Origin: DASYTH01 sp035762905
GTDB lineage: Bacteria; Actinomycetota; Actinomycetes; Mycobacteriales; Pseudonocardiaceae
Length of the DNA: 35,184 bases
Direction: 5' to 3'
Assembly: GCF_035762905.1 (NCBI RefSeq)
Contig: NZ_DASUCC010000100.1
Coordinates: forward strand, 1 to 35,184
Position numbers and translations under genes: made by a program. Under the pieces are notes generated by a model. It saw nothing but the letters and a program-made list of their open reading frames with translations. It did no database searches and had not been told where the DNA came from. Below, piece by piece: positions 8,442 through 15,912 of the stretch. How positions within the stretch are numbered: the stretch's first letter is position 1; each line of letters opens with the position of its first letter.

Positions 8442-8924
8442 CTATTCCCGCCTTCCGGGCAATGGAGCCGAAAGCTTGCCGTCGGGCTCCTCCTGACGGG
8501 CCGCATCCACCAGCAGCTCGAAGGCCTCGGCGACGACCGACAGGTCCGCCGGGTCGAGCCGGCGCAGCACCCGAACCAGGTTGTCCTCGCCCGCGGCGAA
8601 CACCCGGTCGACGACCGCGTGTCCCTCGGGGGTCAGCTCGAGCCGGCGCACCCGTCGGTCCCTGGTGTCCTGGCGGCGGATCACCATGCCCTGGGCGACC
8701 AGCCGGTCCATGATGCCGGTCAGCGTGGCCAGGCCGACCCCGAACCGGCGGGCCAGTTCCTGACCGGACGCCCGGCCGCGCCGGTACAGCACCATCATGA
8801 TCTTCAGCTGGGACATCGTCAGGTTGACGTCCAGCAGCGGGTGGTCGCGGTCCTCGGCGAACCAGTGGCGCAGCTGGCGCTGGGTGTCCGCGATCTTCCG
8901 GATCAGCCCCTCCGGGTCGGTCAC
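8442..8924 (-). CDS. MarR-family transcriptional regulator
   Basis: The 160-residue protein has the MarR winged-helix fold: LTMSQLKIMMVLYRRGRASGQELARR as helices 2-3, recognition helix GLATLTGIMDRLVAQGM (about 63-79), and the wing RRQDTRDRRVRRLELTPEG (about 82-100). MarR proteins bind palindromes as dimers and are usually released by small aromatic or lipophilic ligands, derepressing efflux genes. It starts at GTG with GGAAGGA upstream. It is divergent from the DHA2 exporter at 9019-10593 across 94 bp, the classic repressor-exporter arrangement, so it probably controls that exporter and itself. Confidence 0.9.
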   Translation of the reverse strand: MTDPEGLIRKIADTQRQLRHWFAEDRDHPLLDVNLTMSQLKIMMVLYRRGRASGQELARRFGVGLATLTGIMDRLVAQGMVIRRQDTRDRRVRRLELTPEGHAVVDRVFAAGEDNLVRVLRRLDPADLSVVAEAFELLVDAARQEEPDGKLSAPLPGRRE

Positions 8925-9018
8925 GGCAGTCCTTCCGGATGTCGGTTCGGCTGGATGTCGATACTATGCCCAAGGCGAATTGTACGTCTCAAGCAAAGTA
9001 ATCTTTACGGGAGGAAAC
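8925..9018. promoter_or_regulatory. Shared marR/exporter operator region
   Basis: The 94-bp divergent spacer is more A/T-rich than its surroundings near 8979-9006. A weak dyad TTG-N7-CAA (8980-8992) overlaps the AT-rich part and is a candidate MarR site. The exporter ribosome binding site GGGAGG is at 9009-9014. The operator position is inferred from layout. Confidence 0.4.
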
Positions 9019-10593
9019 ATGGCCGACGCGCCGCCCCCGGGGATGCGCCGGGAAGTTCTGGTGGTGCTGCCCGGACTGCTGCTCGCGCTCGCGCTGGCCA
9101 TGCTGGACAACTTCATCGTCGGCACCGCGCTGCCCCGGATCGTCGGCGAACTCGGCGGCCTGAACCACCTGTCCTGGGTGGTCACCGCGTACGTGCTTGG
9201 CACAACGGTGTCCACCCCGATCTGGGGCAAGCTCGGCGACCTGTACGGCCGCAAGGGGATCTTCCTGGTCTCGATCGTGATCTTCCTGGTCGGCTCGGCG
9301 CTGTGCGGCGCCGCCGGCTCGCCGCTGCTCGGCGGTCCGGAGAACGGCATGGTCCAGCTGATCGCGTTCCGGGCGCTGCAGGGACTGGGCGCGGGCGGCC
9401 TGATGGTCAACGTCATGGCGATCATCGCCGACCTGGTCTCGCCCCGGGAGCGCGGTCGCTACCAGGGCATCATCGCCGCGGTCATGTCGCTGACGATGAT
9501 CGCCGGCCCGCTGGTCGGCGGGTTCATCACCGACCACCTGAGCTGGCGCTGGGCGTTCTACGTCAACCTGCCGCTCGGCGGCGCCGCGCTCGCCGTCGTC
9601 ATGACCACCCTGCACCTGCCCCGCAAACGCAGTGAGCACCGGATCGACTGGGTCGGCGCCGCGCTGCTGGCCATCGGCATCACCGCCGTCGTGCTGATCA
9701 CCACCTGGGGCGGCACCGAGTACGACTGGGGCTCGGTGCAGATCATCGGCCTTGCCGTCATCTCGGTGATCTCGCTGCTGCTGTTCGGTCTCACCGAACG
9801 CCGCGCCGCCGAGCCCATCCTGCCGCTGGTTCTGTTCCGCAACCGCAACTTCAGCCTGATCTCCGGCATCGGGTTCCTGCTCGGCTTCGCGATGTTCGGC
9901 GCGATCAACTTCCTGCCGCTGTTCCAGCAGACCGTGCAGGGCGCCTCCGCCACCAACTCCGGCCTGCTCCTGCTGCCGATGATGGCCGCCGCCATGCTGG
10001 TGTCGCTGGTCGTCGGCCAGGTCATCACCCGCACCGGCCACTACAAGTCGTTCCCGGTCGCCGGCGGCATCATCATGGCCTTTGCCATGTACCTGCTGTC
10101 GTTGCAGGACATCAACACCCCCACCTGGCAGACCGGCATCTTCATCGCCATCCTCGGCCTCGGCATGGGTTTCCTCATGCAGACCACCATGCTCATCGCC
10201 CAGAACTCCGTGGAACAGAAGGACATCGGCGTGGCCAGCAGCACCGCCACGTTCACCCGCTCGATCGGCGGCTCGTTCGGCGTGTCCCTGTTCGGCGCCA
10301 TCTTCAACCACAACCTGACCGCCGAGCTGACCGCCCGCCTCGGCCCCGCCAGCGGCGATCTGCTGGCCGGCTCCGGCAACGCCGACCCCGCCACCCTGCA
10401 CCGGCTCCCGGACCAGGTCCGCATCCCCTTCCTGGAATCCATGGCCACCGCCCTGTCCCAGGTCTTCCTCTGGGCCGTACTGTTCGCCGCCCTGATCCCG
10501 GTCCTCGCCATCTTCATCAAACCCGTCCCCCTGCGCGGCCCCGACCCCACCGCCCAGCCTTCCGAGAACCCCACCCTCGCCGCCCTGGAATAA
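9019..10593 (+). CDS. DHA2-family (14-TM) MFS drug:H+ exporter
   Basis: The 524-residue protein shows the DHA2/EmrB-QacA pattern. The first helix has LAMLDNFIVGTALPRI (motif D1-type), followed by the loop motif GKLGDLYGRKGIFL (motif A). Helix 5 has the antiporter motif C-like stretch MSLTMIAGPLVGGFITDHLSWRW, split across residues about 155-180. Fourteen hydrophobic segments can be counted. Such proteins expel antibiotics or lipophilic compounds using the proton gradient. Start ATG has GGGAGG 4 nt upstream. The MarR repressor diverges immediately upstream and probably senses the transported compound. The substrate is unknown. Confidence 0.92.
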   Translation: MADAPPPGMRREVLVVLPGLLLALALAMLDNFIVGTALPRIVGELGGLNHLSWVVTAYVLGTTVSTPIWGKLGDLYGRKGIFLVSIVIFLVGSALCGAAGSPLLGGPENGMVQLIAFRALQGLGAGGLMVNVMAIIADLVSPRERGRYQGIIAAVMSLTMIAGPLVGGFITDHLSWRWAFYVNLPLGGAALAVVMTTLHLPRKRSEHRIDWVGAALLAIGITAVVLITTWGGTEYDWGSVQIIGLAVISVISLLLFGLTERRAAEPILPLVLFRNRNFSLISGIGFLLGFAMFGAINFLPLFQQTVQGASATNSGLLLLPMMAAAMLVSLVVGQVITRTGHYKSFPVAGGIIMAFAMYLLSLQDINTPTWQTGIFIAILGLGMGFLMQTTMLIAQNSVEQKDIGVASSTATFTRSIGGSFGVSLFGAIFNHNLTAELTARLGPASGDLLAGSGNADPATLHRLPDQVRIPFLESMATALSQVFLWAVLFAALIPVLAIFIKPVPLRGPDPTAQPSENPTLAALE

Positions 10594-10615
10594 CCGGGTC
10601 CGGAACCCCCGGCGT

Positions 10616-11140
10616 TCAGAGGTCGCGGCGCATGGTGGTGCGGGGCCAGCGGTCCAGGCCGGCTGCGGCTTCGGTGCGGCGGATTTCGCGCAGCCCGGCG
10701 GTGAGCTCGTCGTCCGGAAGGGTTCGAAAGCCCAATCGCTGGTAGTACGGAGCGTTCCACGGGATCTCGGTGAAGGTGGTGAGGGTGATCGCCGGCAGGT
10801 CCCGCTCCCGCGCCCAGGAAGCCAACTGTTCCACCAAGGCTGCCCCGATCCGCCGGTGCGCCCAGTCGGGATGCACGGAAACCTGCGCCAGATGCGCGTT
10901 TCCGTCCACCACGCTCGCCATCAGGTAGCCGACCGGCCGGTCGCGCTCGTCCACCCATACCCAGATCCGTTGTCCCACAACATATTGTCGCAGCAGTTCC
11001 AGCGGGGGTGCCTCGTCCTCGGCCACCTGGTTCATGCCGATCGCGGCGAACGGTCTCCCTGCGGCGCGCTCGATGTCCCGCACCGTCTCGAGATCAGCCT
11101 CATCCGCCGCTCTGATCAAGCAATCCTCCATTCGCGACAT
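10616..11140 (-). CDS. GNAT-family N-acetyltransferase
   Basis: The 174-residue product has GNAT motif A, AHLAQVSVHPDWAHRRIGAALVEQL (split near residues 82-107), where the R-R-x-G-x-A loop binds acetyl-CoA pyrophosphate. Motif B follows, with APYYQRLGFRTL (about 128-139). It transfers an acetyl group from acetyl-CoA to an amine, with substrate unknown. The start overlaps the end of the upstream lacI-type gene by 41 nt; an alternative ATG three codons later (11131) overlaps by 32 nt. Neither start has a clear ribosome binding site, so translation is probably coupled. It is the last gene of a minus-strand run that begins at the DUF1996 gene, and it converges with the exporter. Confidence 0.88.
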   Translation of the reverse strand: MSRMEDCLIRAADEADLETVRDIERAAGRPFAAIGMNQVAEDEAPPLELLRQYVVGQRIWVWVDERDRPVGYLMASVVDGNAHLAQVSVHPDWAHRRIGAALVEQLASWARERDLPAITLTTFTEIPWNAPYYQRLGFRTLPDDELTAGLREIRRTEAAAGLDRWPRTTMRRDL

Positions 11141-12185
11141 CCACGCTACTCGTCGAGGTCTCGCCGTGCGGTGCGGACTGGCGGACGACCAGGGTGGGTT
11201 CGAAGATCACGGTGTTGCGGGGAGCGGCGGGGTCGTTGATGTGGCGCAGGAGTTGGCGGGTCAGTTCGGCGGCCATGTCCTCGACCGGCTGGCGCACCGT
11301 GGTGAGTGGCGGGTCGCAGTGCACGGCGGCGCTGCTGTCGTCGAAGCCGACCACGGCGACGTCGGCGGGTACGGCGCGGCCGTGCCGGCGCAGCACCGGC
11401 AGCGCGCCGTGGGCCATCAGGTCCGAGGCGATGAACACGGCGTCGATGTCCGGGTGCTCGGCCAGCAACCGGTGCATCGCCGAACGGCCGCTCTCCCGGG
11501 TGAACGCGCCCTCGACCGACACCAGCTCGCGGCCGAGCGAGGCGAGGGCGGACCGGAAACCGGTGAGCCGGTCCTCGCCCGCGGGGGTGTCCAGCCGGCC
11601 GGTGATGGTGGCGATCCGGTTGCGCCCCAAGGCGACCAGGTGCCCGGCGGCCAGCGCACAACCGGTCGCCTGGTTCACGTCGACGTGGGTGATCGGCATC
11701 GGGCGGGGCGGCCGGCCCCACAGCACCACCGGGAACCGGGCGGCGGTGAGCTGCCGGGCGAGCGGGTCGTTGTGGTTGGTGTGCACCAGGATCGCGCCGT
11801 CCAGCCGGCCGCCGCGCAGATCGGCGACGATCCGCTCCCGCCCGCCCGGGCCGATCTTGACCAGCACCAGGTGCGTGCTGGTGGCCGACAGCGCACCGAG
11901 CACGCCGGTGAGCACCCGGCCGAAGAACGGGTCGCCCAGCACGTCGTCGCCGTCCGGCAGCACCAGCGCGACCGCGTTGGCCCGCCGGGTGACCAGGGAC
12001 CGGGCGGCCAGGTTCGGCTGGTATCCGGTGGTGGTGATGGCCCGTTCCACCGCCTGCCGGATGTTCTGGTCGACGCTGGCCACCCCGTTGACCACCCGCG
12101 ACACGGTTGCCCGCGACACCCCGGCGACCCGGGCGACCTCCTCCAGCGTGACCCGTCTGGTCGGTGGGCGGGCGGCGTCGGGCAC
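11100..12185 (-). CDS. LacI/GalR-family transcriptional repressor
   Basis: The 361-residue protein has the LacI helix-turn-helix RVTLEEVARVAGVSRATVSR (about 11-30) and hinge helix region YQPNLAARSL. A periplasmic-binding-protein-like sugar-sensing domain follows, with the usual blocks DAVFIASDLMAHGAL and VAVVGFDDSSAA and the ending PTLVVRQS. LacI proteins bind palindromes with a central CG and leave DNA upon binding a sugar. Perfect GAGAGCGCTCTC palindromes precede both the operon carrying this gene and the divergent GH16 glucanase, so this is the likely repressor of both. It starts at GTG, 39 bp after the DUF305-like gene, without a strong ribosome binding site. Confidence 0.92.
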   Translation of the reverse strand: MPDAARPPTRRVTLEEVARVAGVSRATVSRVVNGVASVDQNIRQAVERAITTTGYQPNLAARSLVTRRANAVALVLPDGDDVLGDPFFGRVLTGVLGALSATSTHLVLVKIGPGGRERIVADLRGGRLDGAILVHTNHNDPLARQLTAARFPVVLWGRPPRPMPITHVDVNQATGCALAAGHLVALGRNRIATITGRLDTPAGEDRLTGFRSALASLGRELVSVEGAFTRESGRSAMHRLLAEHPDIDAVFIASDLMAHGALPVLRRHGRAVPADVAVVGFDDSSAAVHCDPPLTTVRQPVEDMAAELTRQLLRHINDPAAPRNTVIFEPTLVVRQSAPHGETSTSSVDVANGGLLDQSGG

Positions 12186-12224
12186 CGAATCTTTATACCG
12201 GGCCGGCCTGCGCGAACTGCCGAA

Positions 12225-12800
12225 TCACCCGGTCCCGGCGACCTCGGCGAGCCGGTGCAGCGCGACCGCACGTCCCTGTTCCATCCGGTTCGCCACGGCC
12301 CGGGTCGCCTCGTGGGTGACCGAGCCGAGGGCCGAGCGCACCACGGTCGTCGACTCCTCGAGATGGGCGCGCAGCAACCGGACGAACACCGCATCGAAGC
12401 CGTTACCCGACGCGGCAAGGGTTTCCAGCTCCGCACCGGTCGGCATCCCGGGCATGTCATGGCCGGCGTGGTGATTCGCGTAGGCGATCCGCTCGGTGTC
12501 CAGCAACCCGCGCAGCTCGGCCAACTCGGCCTGCCGGTCGGCGGCGACGTCGTGCGCCAGAGCCCGCAACGGCGCACCGGCCGCCCGCTGGAAACCCAGA
12601 TCCAGCAACCGAACGGCCTGCTCGCCGGTGGCGATGGACAGCTCGACGAAGGCCCGCTCGGTGACCCCGAACCCGCCGGTTCCGGCTCCCGCGCCGGCGG
12701 CGGGAGCCGGAGCGGGAGCCGAACCCGGCCCGGACGCCTGCTGGCCGCACGCCGCGACGGCGAGCACCAGCAGGACGGCCGTGGCCAAGCGGGTGATCAT
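12225..12800 (-). CDS. DUF305-like lipoprotein lacking the paired histidines
   Basis: The 191-residue protein begins MITRLATAVLLVLAVAACGQ, a lipoprotein signal with lipobox VAAC (Cys about 18). A Pro/Ala/Gly-rich linker follows, then a four-helix domain resembling DUF305: ERAFVELSIATGEQAVRLL, ALRALAHDV-like helices, HHAGHDMPGMPT, the L-x-x-L-x-x-x-S-G-x-x-FD-x-x-F turn, and HLEEST. In the family the two ERAF/FDAVF helices normally carry HH pairs thought to bind copper; here they read TG and HL. Metal binding may be lost or moved to HHAGHDM. Its ATG overlaps the upstream stop by one base (TGATG), so translation is coupled to the DUF1996 gene. It is probably membrane-anchored outside the cell. 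Confidence 0.75.
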   Translation of the reverse strand: MITRLATAVLLVLAVAACGQQASGPGSAPAPAPAAGAGAGTGGFGVTERAFVELSIATGEQAVRLLDLGFQRAAGAPLRALAHDVAADRQAELAELRGLLDTERIAYANHHAGHDMPGMPTGAELETLAASGNGFDAVFVRLLRAHLEESTTVVRSALGSVTHEATRAVANRMEQGRAVALHRLAEVAGTG

Positions 12801-13663
12801 CAGATGGGGTTGCCGTTGGGGCCGCACTTGACCACCACGTTGATGCAGTTGCGGATCCGGCGATCCATCTCCGCGGGCGGCCACACGTTGAAGAAGTCGC
12901 CGTGGAAGGTGTAGCCGGCACCGGAGGACAGCCGCAGTTGCGACGTGTCGCCGCTGACCGGGTAGCGCAACACCATGCGCAGCTTGGACAGGATCACCGG
13001 GTAGGCGGCCGGGCAGTTGCCGGCGACCGGGTAGGCCATGTGACTCTTGTGATCGGCCGAGTCCAGATCACGCCCGTTCCAGCACTGCGGGAAGTCCAGG
13101 TAGGTCTCCAGCATCGAACCCGCCGGGCACACCACGAAGTTCTTCGACGGCGGCACCTCGCCGTGGTGCAGGCAGGACCACCGCGCGATGCTGTCCGACG
13201 GGCCGGTCGCCCGCGAGTTGCCGGCCACGATCTTCAGGCCGACCGGGGTGGACCGGATCGCCGCCGGGTTGTTCACCTCACCGAGGTAGTAGAAGGTGAT
13301 CCCGCTCGGCACGATCGCGGTGTTGCCGCGGAAGAGTGTCGGCACCCAGTAGGACGAGATGTCCGGTGCGGGGTTGCAGTTTCCGGTGGCGCCGAGCAGC
13401 GACTGGTAGGTGGAGAACGCGTCGGTGGCGCGGTTGCCGAAGAAGTCGTGCGAGTGGGACGCGCCGGGCAGTGCCGGCAGCACGATCGGGTCGTCCGGCA
13501 GGCGGTGGCTGAACTGGCATTCGGCCACGAACTCGGCGACCCGGATCACCGCCGAGGCCCGGTCGGGGTTCGCGGCGAGACCACCGCCGGTGAGGGTGGC
13601 GGCGACGGCCACCGCCAGCCCGATCCGGACGGCGCGCCGCCACCTGGTCAGGTTCTTCCTCAT
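12800..13663 (-). CDS. Secreted DUF1996-domain protein
   Basis: The 287-residue protein begins MRKNLTRWRRAVRIGL with an alanine-rich signal segment (about 10-38). It then shows the DUF1996 signature: FVAECQFSHRLPDDPIVLP (about 45-63), GASHSHDFFGN (about 66-76), YWVPTL, and a C-terminal CWNGRDLDSADHKSHMAYP block (about 192-210). DUF1996 proteins occur in actinobacteria and fungi; their molecular function is not established. GGGAG lies 9 nt before the ATG; an in-frame TTG three codons upstream is too close to the ribosome binding site. A LacI-type palindrome lies 42 bp upstream. It leads a minus-strand run with the DUF305-like, LacI and GNAT genes, which suggests a role linked to glycan use or wall-associated hydrolysis. 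Confidence 0.88.
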   Translation of the reverse strand: MRKNLTRWRRAVRIGLAVAVAATLTGGGLAANPDRASAVIRVAEFVAECQFSHRLPDDPIVLPALPGASHSHDFFGNRATDAFSTYQSLLGATGNCNPAPDISSYWVPTLFRGNTAIVPSGITFYYLGEVNNPAAIRSTPVGLKIVAGNSRATGPSDSIARWSCLHHGEVPPSKNFVVCPAGSMLETYLDFPQCWNGRDLDSADHKSHMAYPVAGNCPAAYPVILSKLRMVLRYPVSGDTSQLRLSSGAGYTFHGDFFNVWPPAEMDRRIRNCINVVVKCGPNGNPI

Positions 13664-13704
13664 TGAAGACAACTCCCTCGCCTGTGCTGGAATGCAGGGT
13701 TTGA

Positions 13705-13716
13705 GAGAGCGCTCTC
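13705..13716. promoter_or_regulatory. LacI-type operator GAGAGCGCTCTC upstream of the DUF1996 operon
   Basis: This is a perfect 12-bp palindrome with central CG, 42 bp before the DUF1996 start codon. It resembles the actinobacterial CebR box TGGGAGCGCTCCCA. The same 12-mer occurs upstream of the divergent GH16 gene. Binding by the LacI protein encoded at 11100-12185 is inferred. Confidence 0.75.
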
Positions 13717-13757
13717 ACCGGATCGAGCATGGCGCGGCCCGGCAGCCAGGTCAACGA

Positions 13758-13779
13758 TTTTGTTTCAGCCGAAACAAAA
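13758..13779. repeat. A/T-rich inverted repeat, candidate second operator
   Basis: The arms TTTTGTTTC (13758-13766) and GAAACAAAA (13771-13779) are perfect over 9 bp around AGCC. Outer arms GGCAGC (13741-13746) and GCTGCC (13780-13785) are also complementary. Such a long A-rich palindrome is exceptional in this G/C-rich DNA and lies centrally between the two LacI-type boxes. Confidence 0.6.
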
Positions 13780-13922
13780 GCTGCCCTGCCGGGCCGTTCG
13801 CACTACGCCGAACGGGGGTAGCGAGGGCCGGTTTTCGGTCGCTGGCGTGACCCAATGACGGGAAGTCCCAACGGATCGGCGCATCTTGACAAGCCAGGCG
13901 GTCGGGGGGACGCTCAGGTCAG

Positions 13923-13934
13923 GAGAGCGCTCTC
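13923..13934. promoter_or_regulatory. LacI-type operator GAGAGCGCTCTC upstream of the GH16 glucanase
   Basis: An exact second copy of the 12-bp palindrome lies 71 bp upstream of the glucanase start codon and downstream of a TTGACA hexamer. This is a position suited to roadblock or promoter occlusion. Confidence 0.75.
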
Positions 13935-14005
13935 ACATCGCCTCGTCCTCAGCATTCGGTCCGCTCCCCGCGGCGCCCAGCGTCGCGCCCTGCGAAGGAG
14001 CCCGC

Positions 14006-15739
14006 ATGTTCACGCCCCGGTCCCGGCGATCCCGCCGCCGGCTGCTTCCCCTGTCCCTGATCGCCGTTCTGGCCGGCACGCTGGTGCAGACCGGCGCGCC
14101 CGCGTCCGCCGCGGGCGCCCTGCTGTCCCAGGGCCGCCCGGTCACCGCGTCGTCGTCGGAGTCGGCCGCGGCCTTCCCGCCCGCCGCCGTCGTCGACGGC
14201 AACCTCGGCACCCGCTGGTCGAGCCAGTTCGCCGACCCGCAGTGGATCCAGGTCGATCTCGGCACCCGCGCCACCCTCGACGAGGTCCGGTTGAACTGGG
14301 AGACCGCCTTCGCCAGGGCGTTCGCCATCCAGGTCTCGGACAACGCGACCGCATGGACCACGATCTTCAGCACCACCACCGGCCCGGGCGGCGCCCAGGT
14401 CCTCCCGGTCACCGGCGCCGGCCGCTACGTCCGGCTCAACCTCACCGCGCGGGCCACCCAGTGGGGTTACTCGCTGTGGGAGTTCCAGGTGTTCGGGACC
14501 ACCGGATCCACCCCGCCCACGCCGGGCGAAACCCTGTTGTCCTTCGGCAGAACCGGTTCCGCGTCCACGTTCCAGAACGAGGGTCCGTGCGTGAACTGCA
14601 CCCCGGCCCGGGCGTTCGACCTCAACCCGGCGACCCGCTGGGCCACCAGTTCGGTCAACGGCTGGGTGGACCCGGGCTGGATCTCGGTGGACCTCGGCGC
14701 GCCCGCGACGATCAGCCGGGTGGTGCTGCAGTGGGACCCGGCGTTCGCAACCGCTTACCAGATCCAGGTTTCCGACGACAACGCCAACTGGCGCACGATC
14801 CACACGACCACAACCGGACGGGGGTTCAAGGAGACCCTGACCGTGTCCGGCACCGGCCGCTACGTCCGCATGTTCGGCACCGCCCGGGCCACCCAGTGGG
14901 GCTACTCGCTGTGGGAGTTCCAGGTCTACGGCACCGGCGGCAGCCCGATCGCACCGCCACCGGCGCCACCGGCTCCGCGGTTCCCCGGAACCCTGGTATT
15001 CAGCGACGAGTTCAACGGCGGCAACGGAACCACGCCCGACCCTGCCAAGTGGACGGTGGAGACCGGGCCCGGCGTGAACAACGAACTGCAGTTCTACACC
15101 AACAACGCCAACGCCCGGATGGACGGCGCCGGCAACCTGGTCATCCAGGCGCGGCGCGAGGTCACGGCCGGATCGTCCTGCCCGCGCGACCCGATCAGCG
15201 GCAGCACGACCTGCCAGTACACCTCCGGCCGGATCACCACGCACAACAAGTTCCACTTCACCTACGGCCGGGTCGAGGCGCGGATCCGGGTGTCCACCAC
15301 GCAGGGCCTGTGGCCGGCGTTCTGGATGCTGGGCGCCGACTTCTTCACCGGCGCCGGCTGGCCAGGAGCCGGCGAGATCGACATCATGGAGCACGTCGGC
15401 CGCGATCCCAACCGGTCCTACGCCACCCTGCACGCCCCGGCCTACTTCGGCGGCGGCGGCTTCGGCGCCCCGCTCGACCTGGGCACCCCGGTGGCCAACG
15501 CATTCCACGTGTTCGCCGTCGAATGGGACGCCAGCCACATGACCTTCTTCGTCGACAGCAACCCGTTCTTCACCGTCAACCGGGCCACCCTCGAACAGAC
15601 CCGCGGCCCGTGGGTGTTCGACCACCCCTTCTTCATCCTGCTCAACAACGCGGTCGGCGGCGACTTCCCCGGCCCACCCGGCACCGGCACCGTCCTGCCG
15701 CAGAACATGATGATCGACTACGTCCGCGTGTTCCAGTAA
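14006..15739 (+). CDS. Secreted GH16 family endo-beta-glucanase with two F5/8-type C (CBM32-like) domains
   Basis: The 577-residue protein starts MFTPRSRRSRRRLLPL with a signal peptide ending about residue 35 (ASAAG). Two discoidin-like modules follow (about 36-165 and 172-312), each with DGNLGTRWSS or DLNPATRWAT and ending WGYSLWEFQVFG/WEFQVYG. After a Pro-rich linker comes a GH16 domain (about 330-577) with the catalytic motif GEIDIME: E457 nucleophile, D459, E462 acid/base. The WPAFWMLG and IDYVRVFQ ends are typical of GH16_3 laminarinases, which cut beta-1,3- or mixed-linkage glucans outside the cell. GAAGGAG sits 5 nt before the ATG. Regulation by the LacI-type box upstream is likely. 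Exact substrate is not proven. Confidence 0.93.
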   Translation: MFTPRSRRSRRRLLPLSLIAVLAGTLVQTGAPASAAGALLSQGRPVTASSSESAAAFPPAAVVDGNLGTRWSSQFADPQWIQVDLGTRATLDEVRLNWETAFARAFAIQVSDNATAWTTIFSTTTGPGGAQVLPVTGAGRYVRLNLTARATQWGYSLWEFQVFGTTGSTPPTPGETLLSFGRTGSASTFQNEGPCVNCTPARAFDLNPATRWATSSVNGWVDPGWISVDLGAPATISRVVLQWDPAFATAYQIQVSDDNANWRTIHTTTTGRGFKETLTVSGTGRYVRMFGTARATQWGYSLWEFQVYGTGGSPIAPPPAPPAPRFPGTLVFSDEFNGGNGTTPDPAKWTVETGPGVNNELQFYTNNANARMDGAGNLVIQARREVTAGSSCPRDPISGSTTCQYTSGRITTHNKFHFTYGRVEARIRVSTTQGLWPAFWMLGADFFTGAGWPGAGEIDIMEHVGRDPNRSYATLHAPAYFGGGGFGAPLDLGTPVANAFHVFAVEWDASHMTFFVDSNPFFTVNRATLEQTRGPWVFDHPFFILLNNAVGGDFPGPPGTGTVLPQNMMIDYVRVFQ

Positions 15740-15847
15740 CCGCCCAACTTCTGATGGGCCTGGGGGCGACGGCGGCTCGGGATCCGACACCTGCACCGTC
15801 GACGGCGGCGATTCCACCCAGCAGCTGCCAAACCCCAGCCCCCAACC

Positions 15848-15887
15848 CCGCCGCGCGGTGCGTTCGGGAAATCCCGCCGCGCGGCGG
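15848..15887. terminator. Hairpin between convergent glucanase and WYL regulator genes
   Basis: An 11-bp stem, CCGCCGCGCGG (15848-15858) with CCGCGCGGCGG (15877-15887), encloses an 18-nt loop. It lies in the 173-bp convergent gap with no T-run. The arms are also partly self-palindromic, so alternative pairings are possible. Confidence 0.5.
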
Positions 15888-15912
15888 ACCCCTGCCCGGC
15901 TCCGGCCGACGT

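Larger units (their letters stand above)
13664..14005. promoter_or_regulatory. Divergent control region of the glucanase and DUF1996 operon
   Basis: This 342-bp gene-free stretch holds two LacI-type palindromes (13705-13716 and 13923-13934) and, between them, an A/T-rich inverted repeat at 13758-13779. A TTGACA hexamer occurs on the plus strand at 13886-13891, 31 bp before the second palindrome, and may be the -35 of the glucanase promoter; no good -10 was identified. The glucanase ribosome binding site GAAGGAG is at 13994-14000. Confidence 0.55.

Noticed and set aside
13886..14005. Longer N-terminus for the glucanase starting at 13886
   Set aside because: It would place 40 residues before the signal peptide and put the LacI-type operator inside the gene. 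ATG 14006 has GAAGGAG in the right place.
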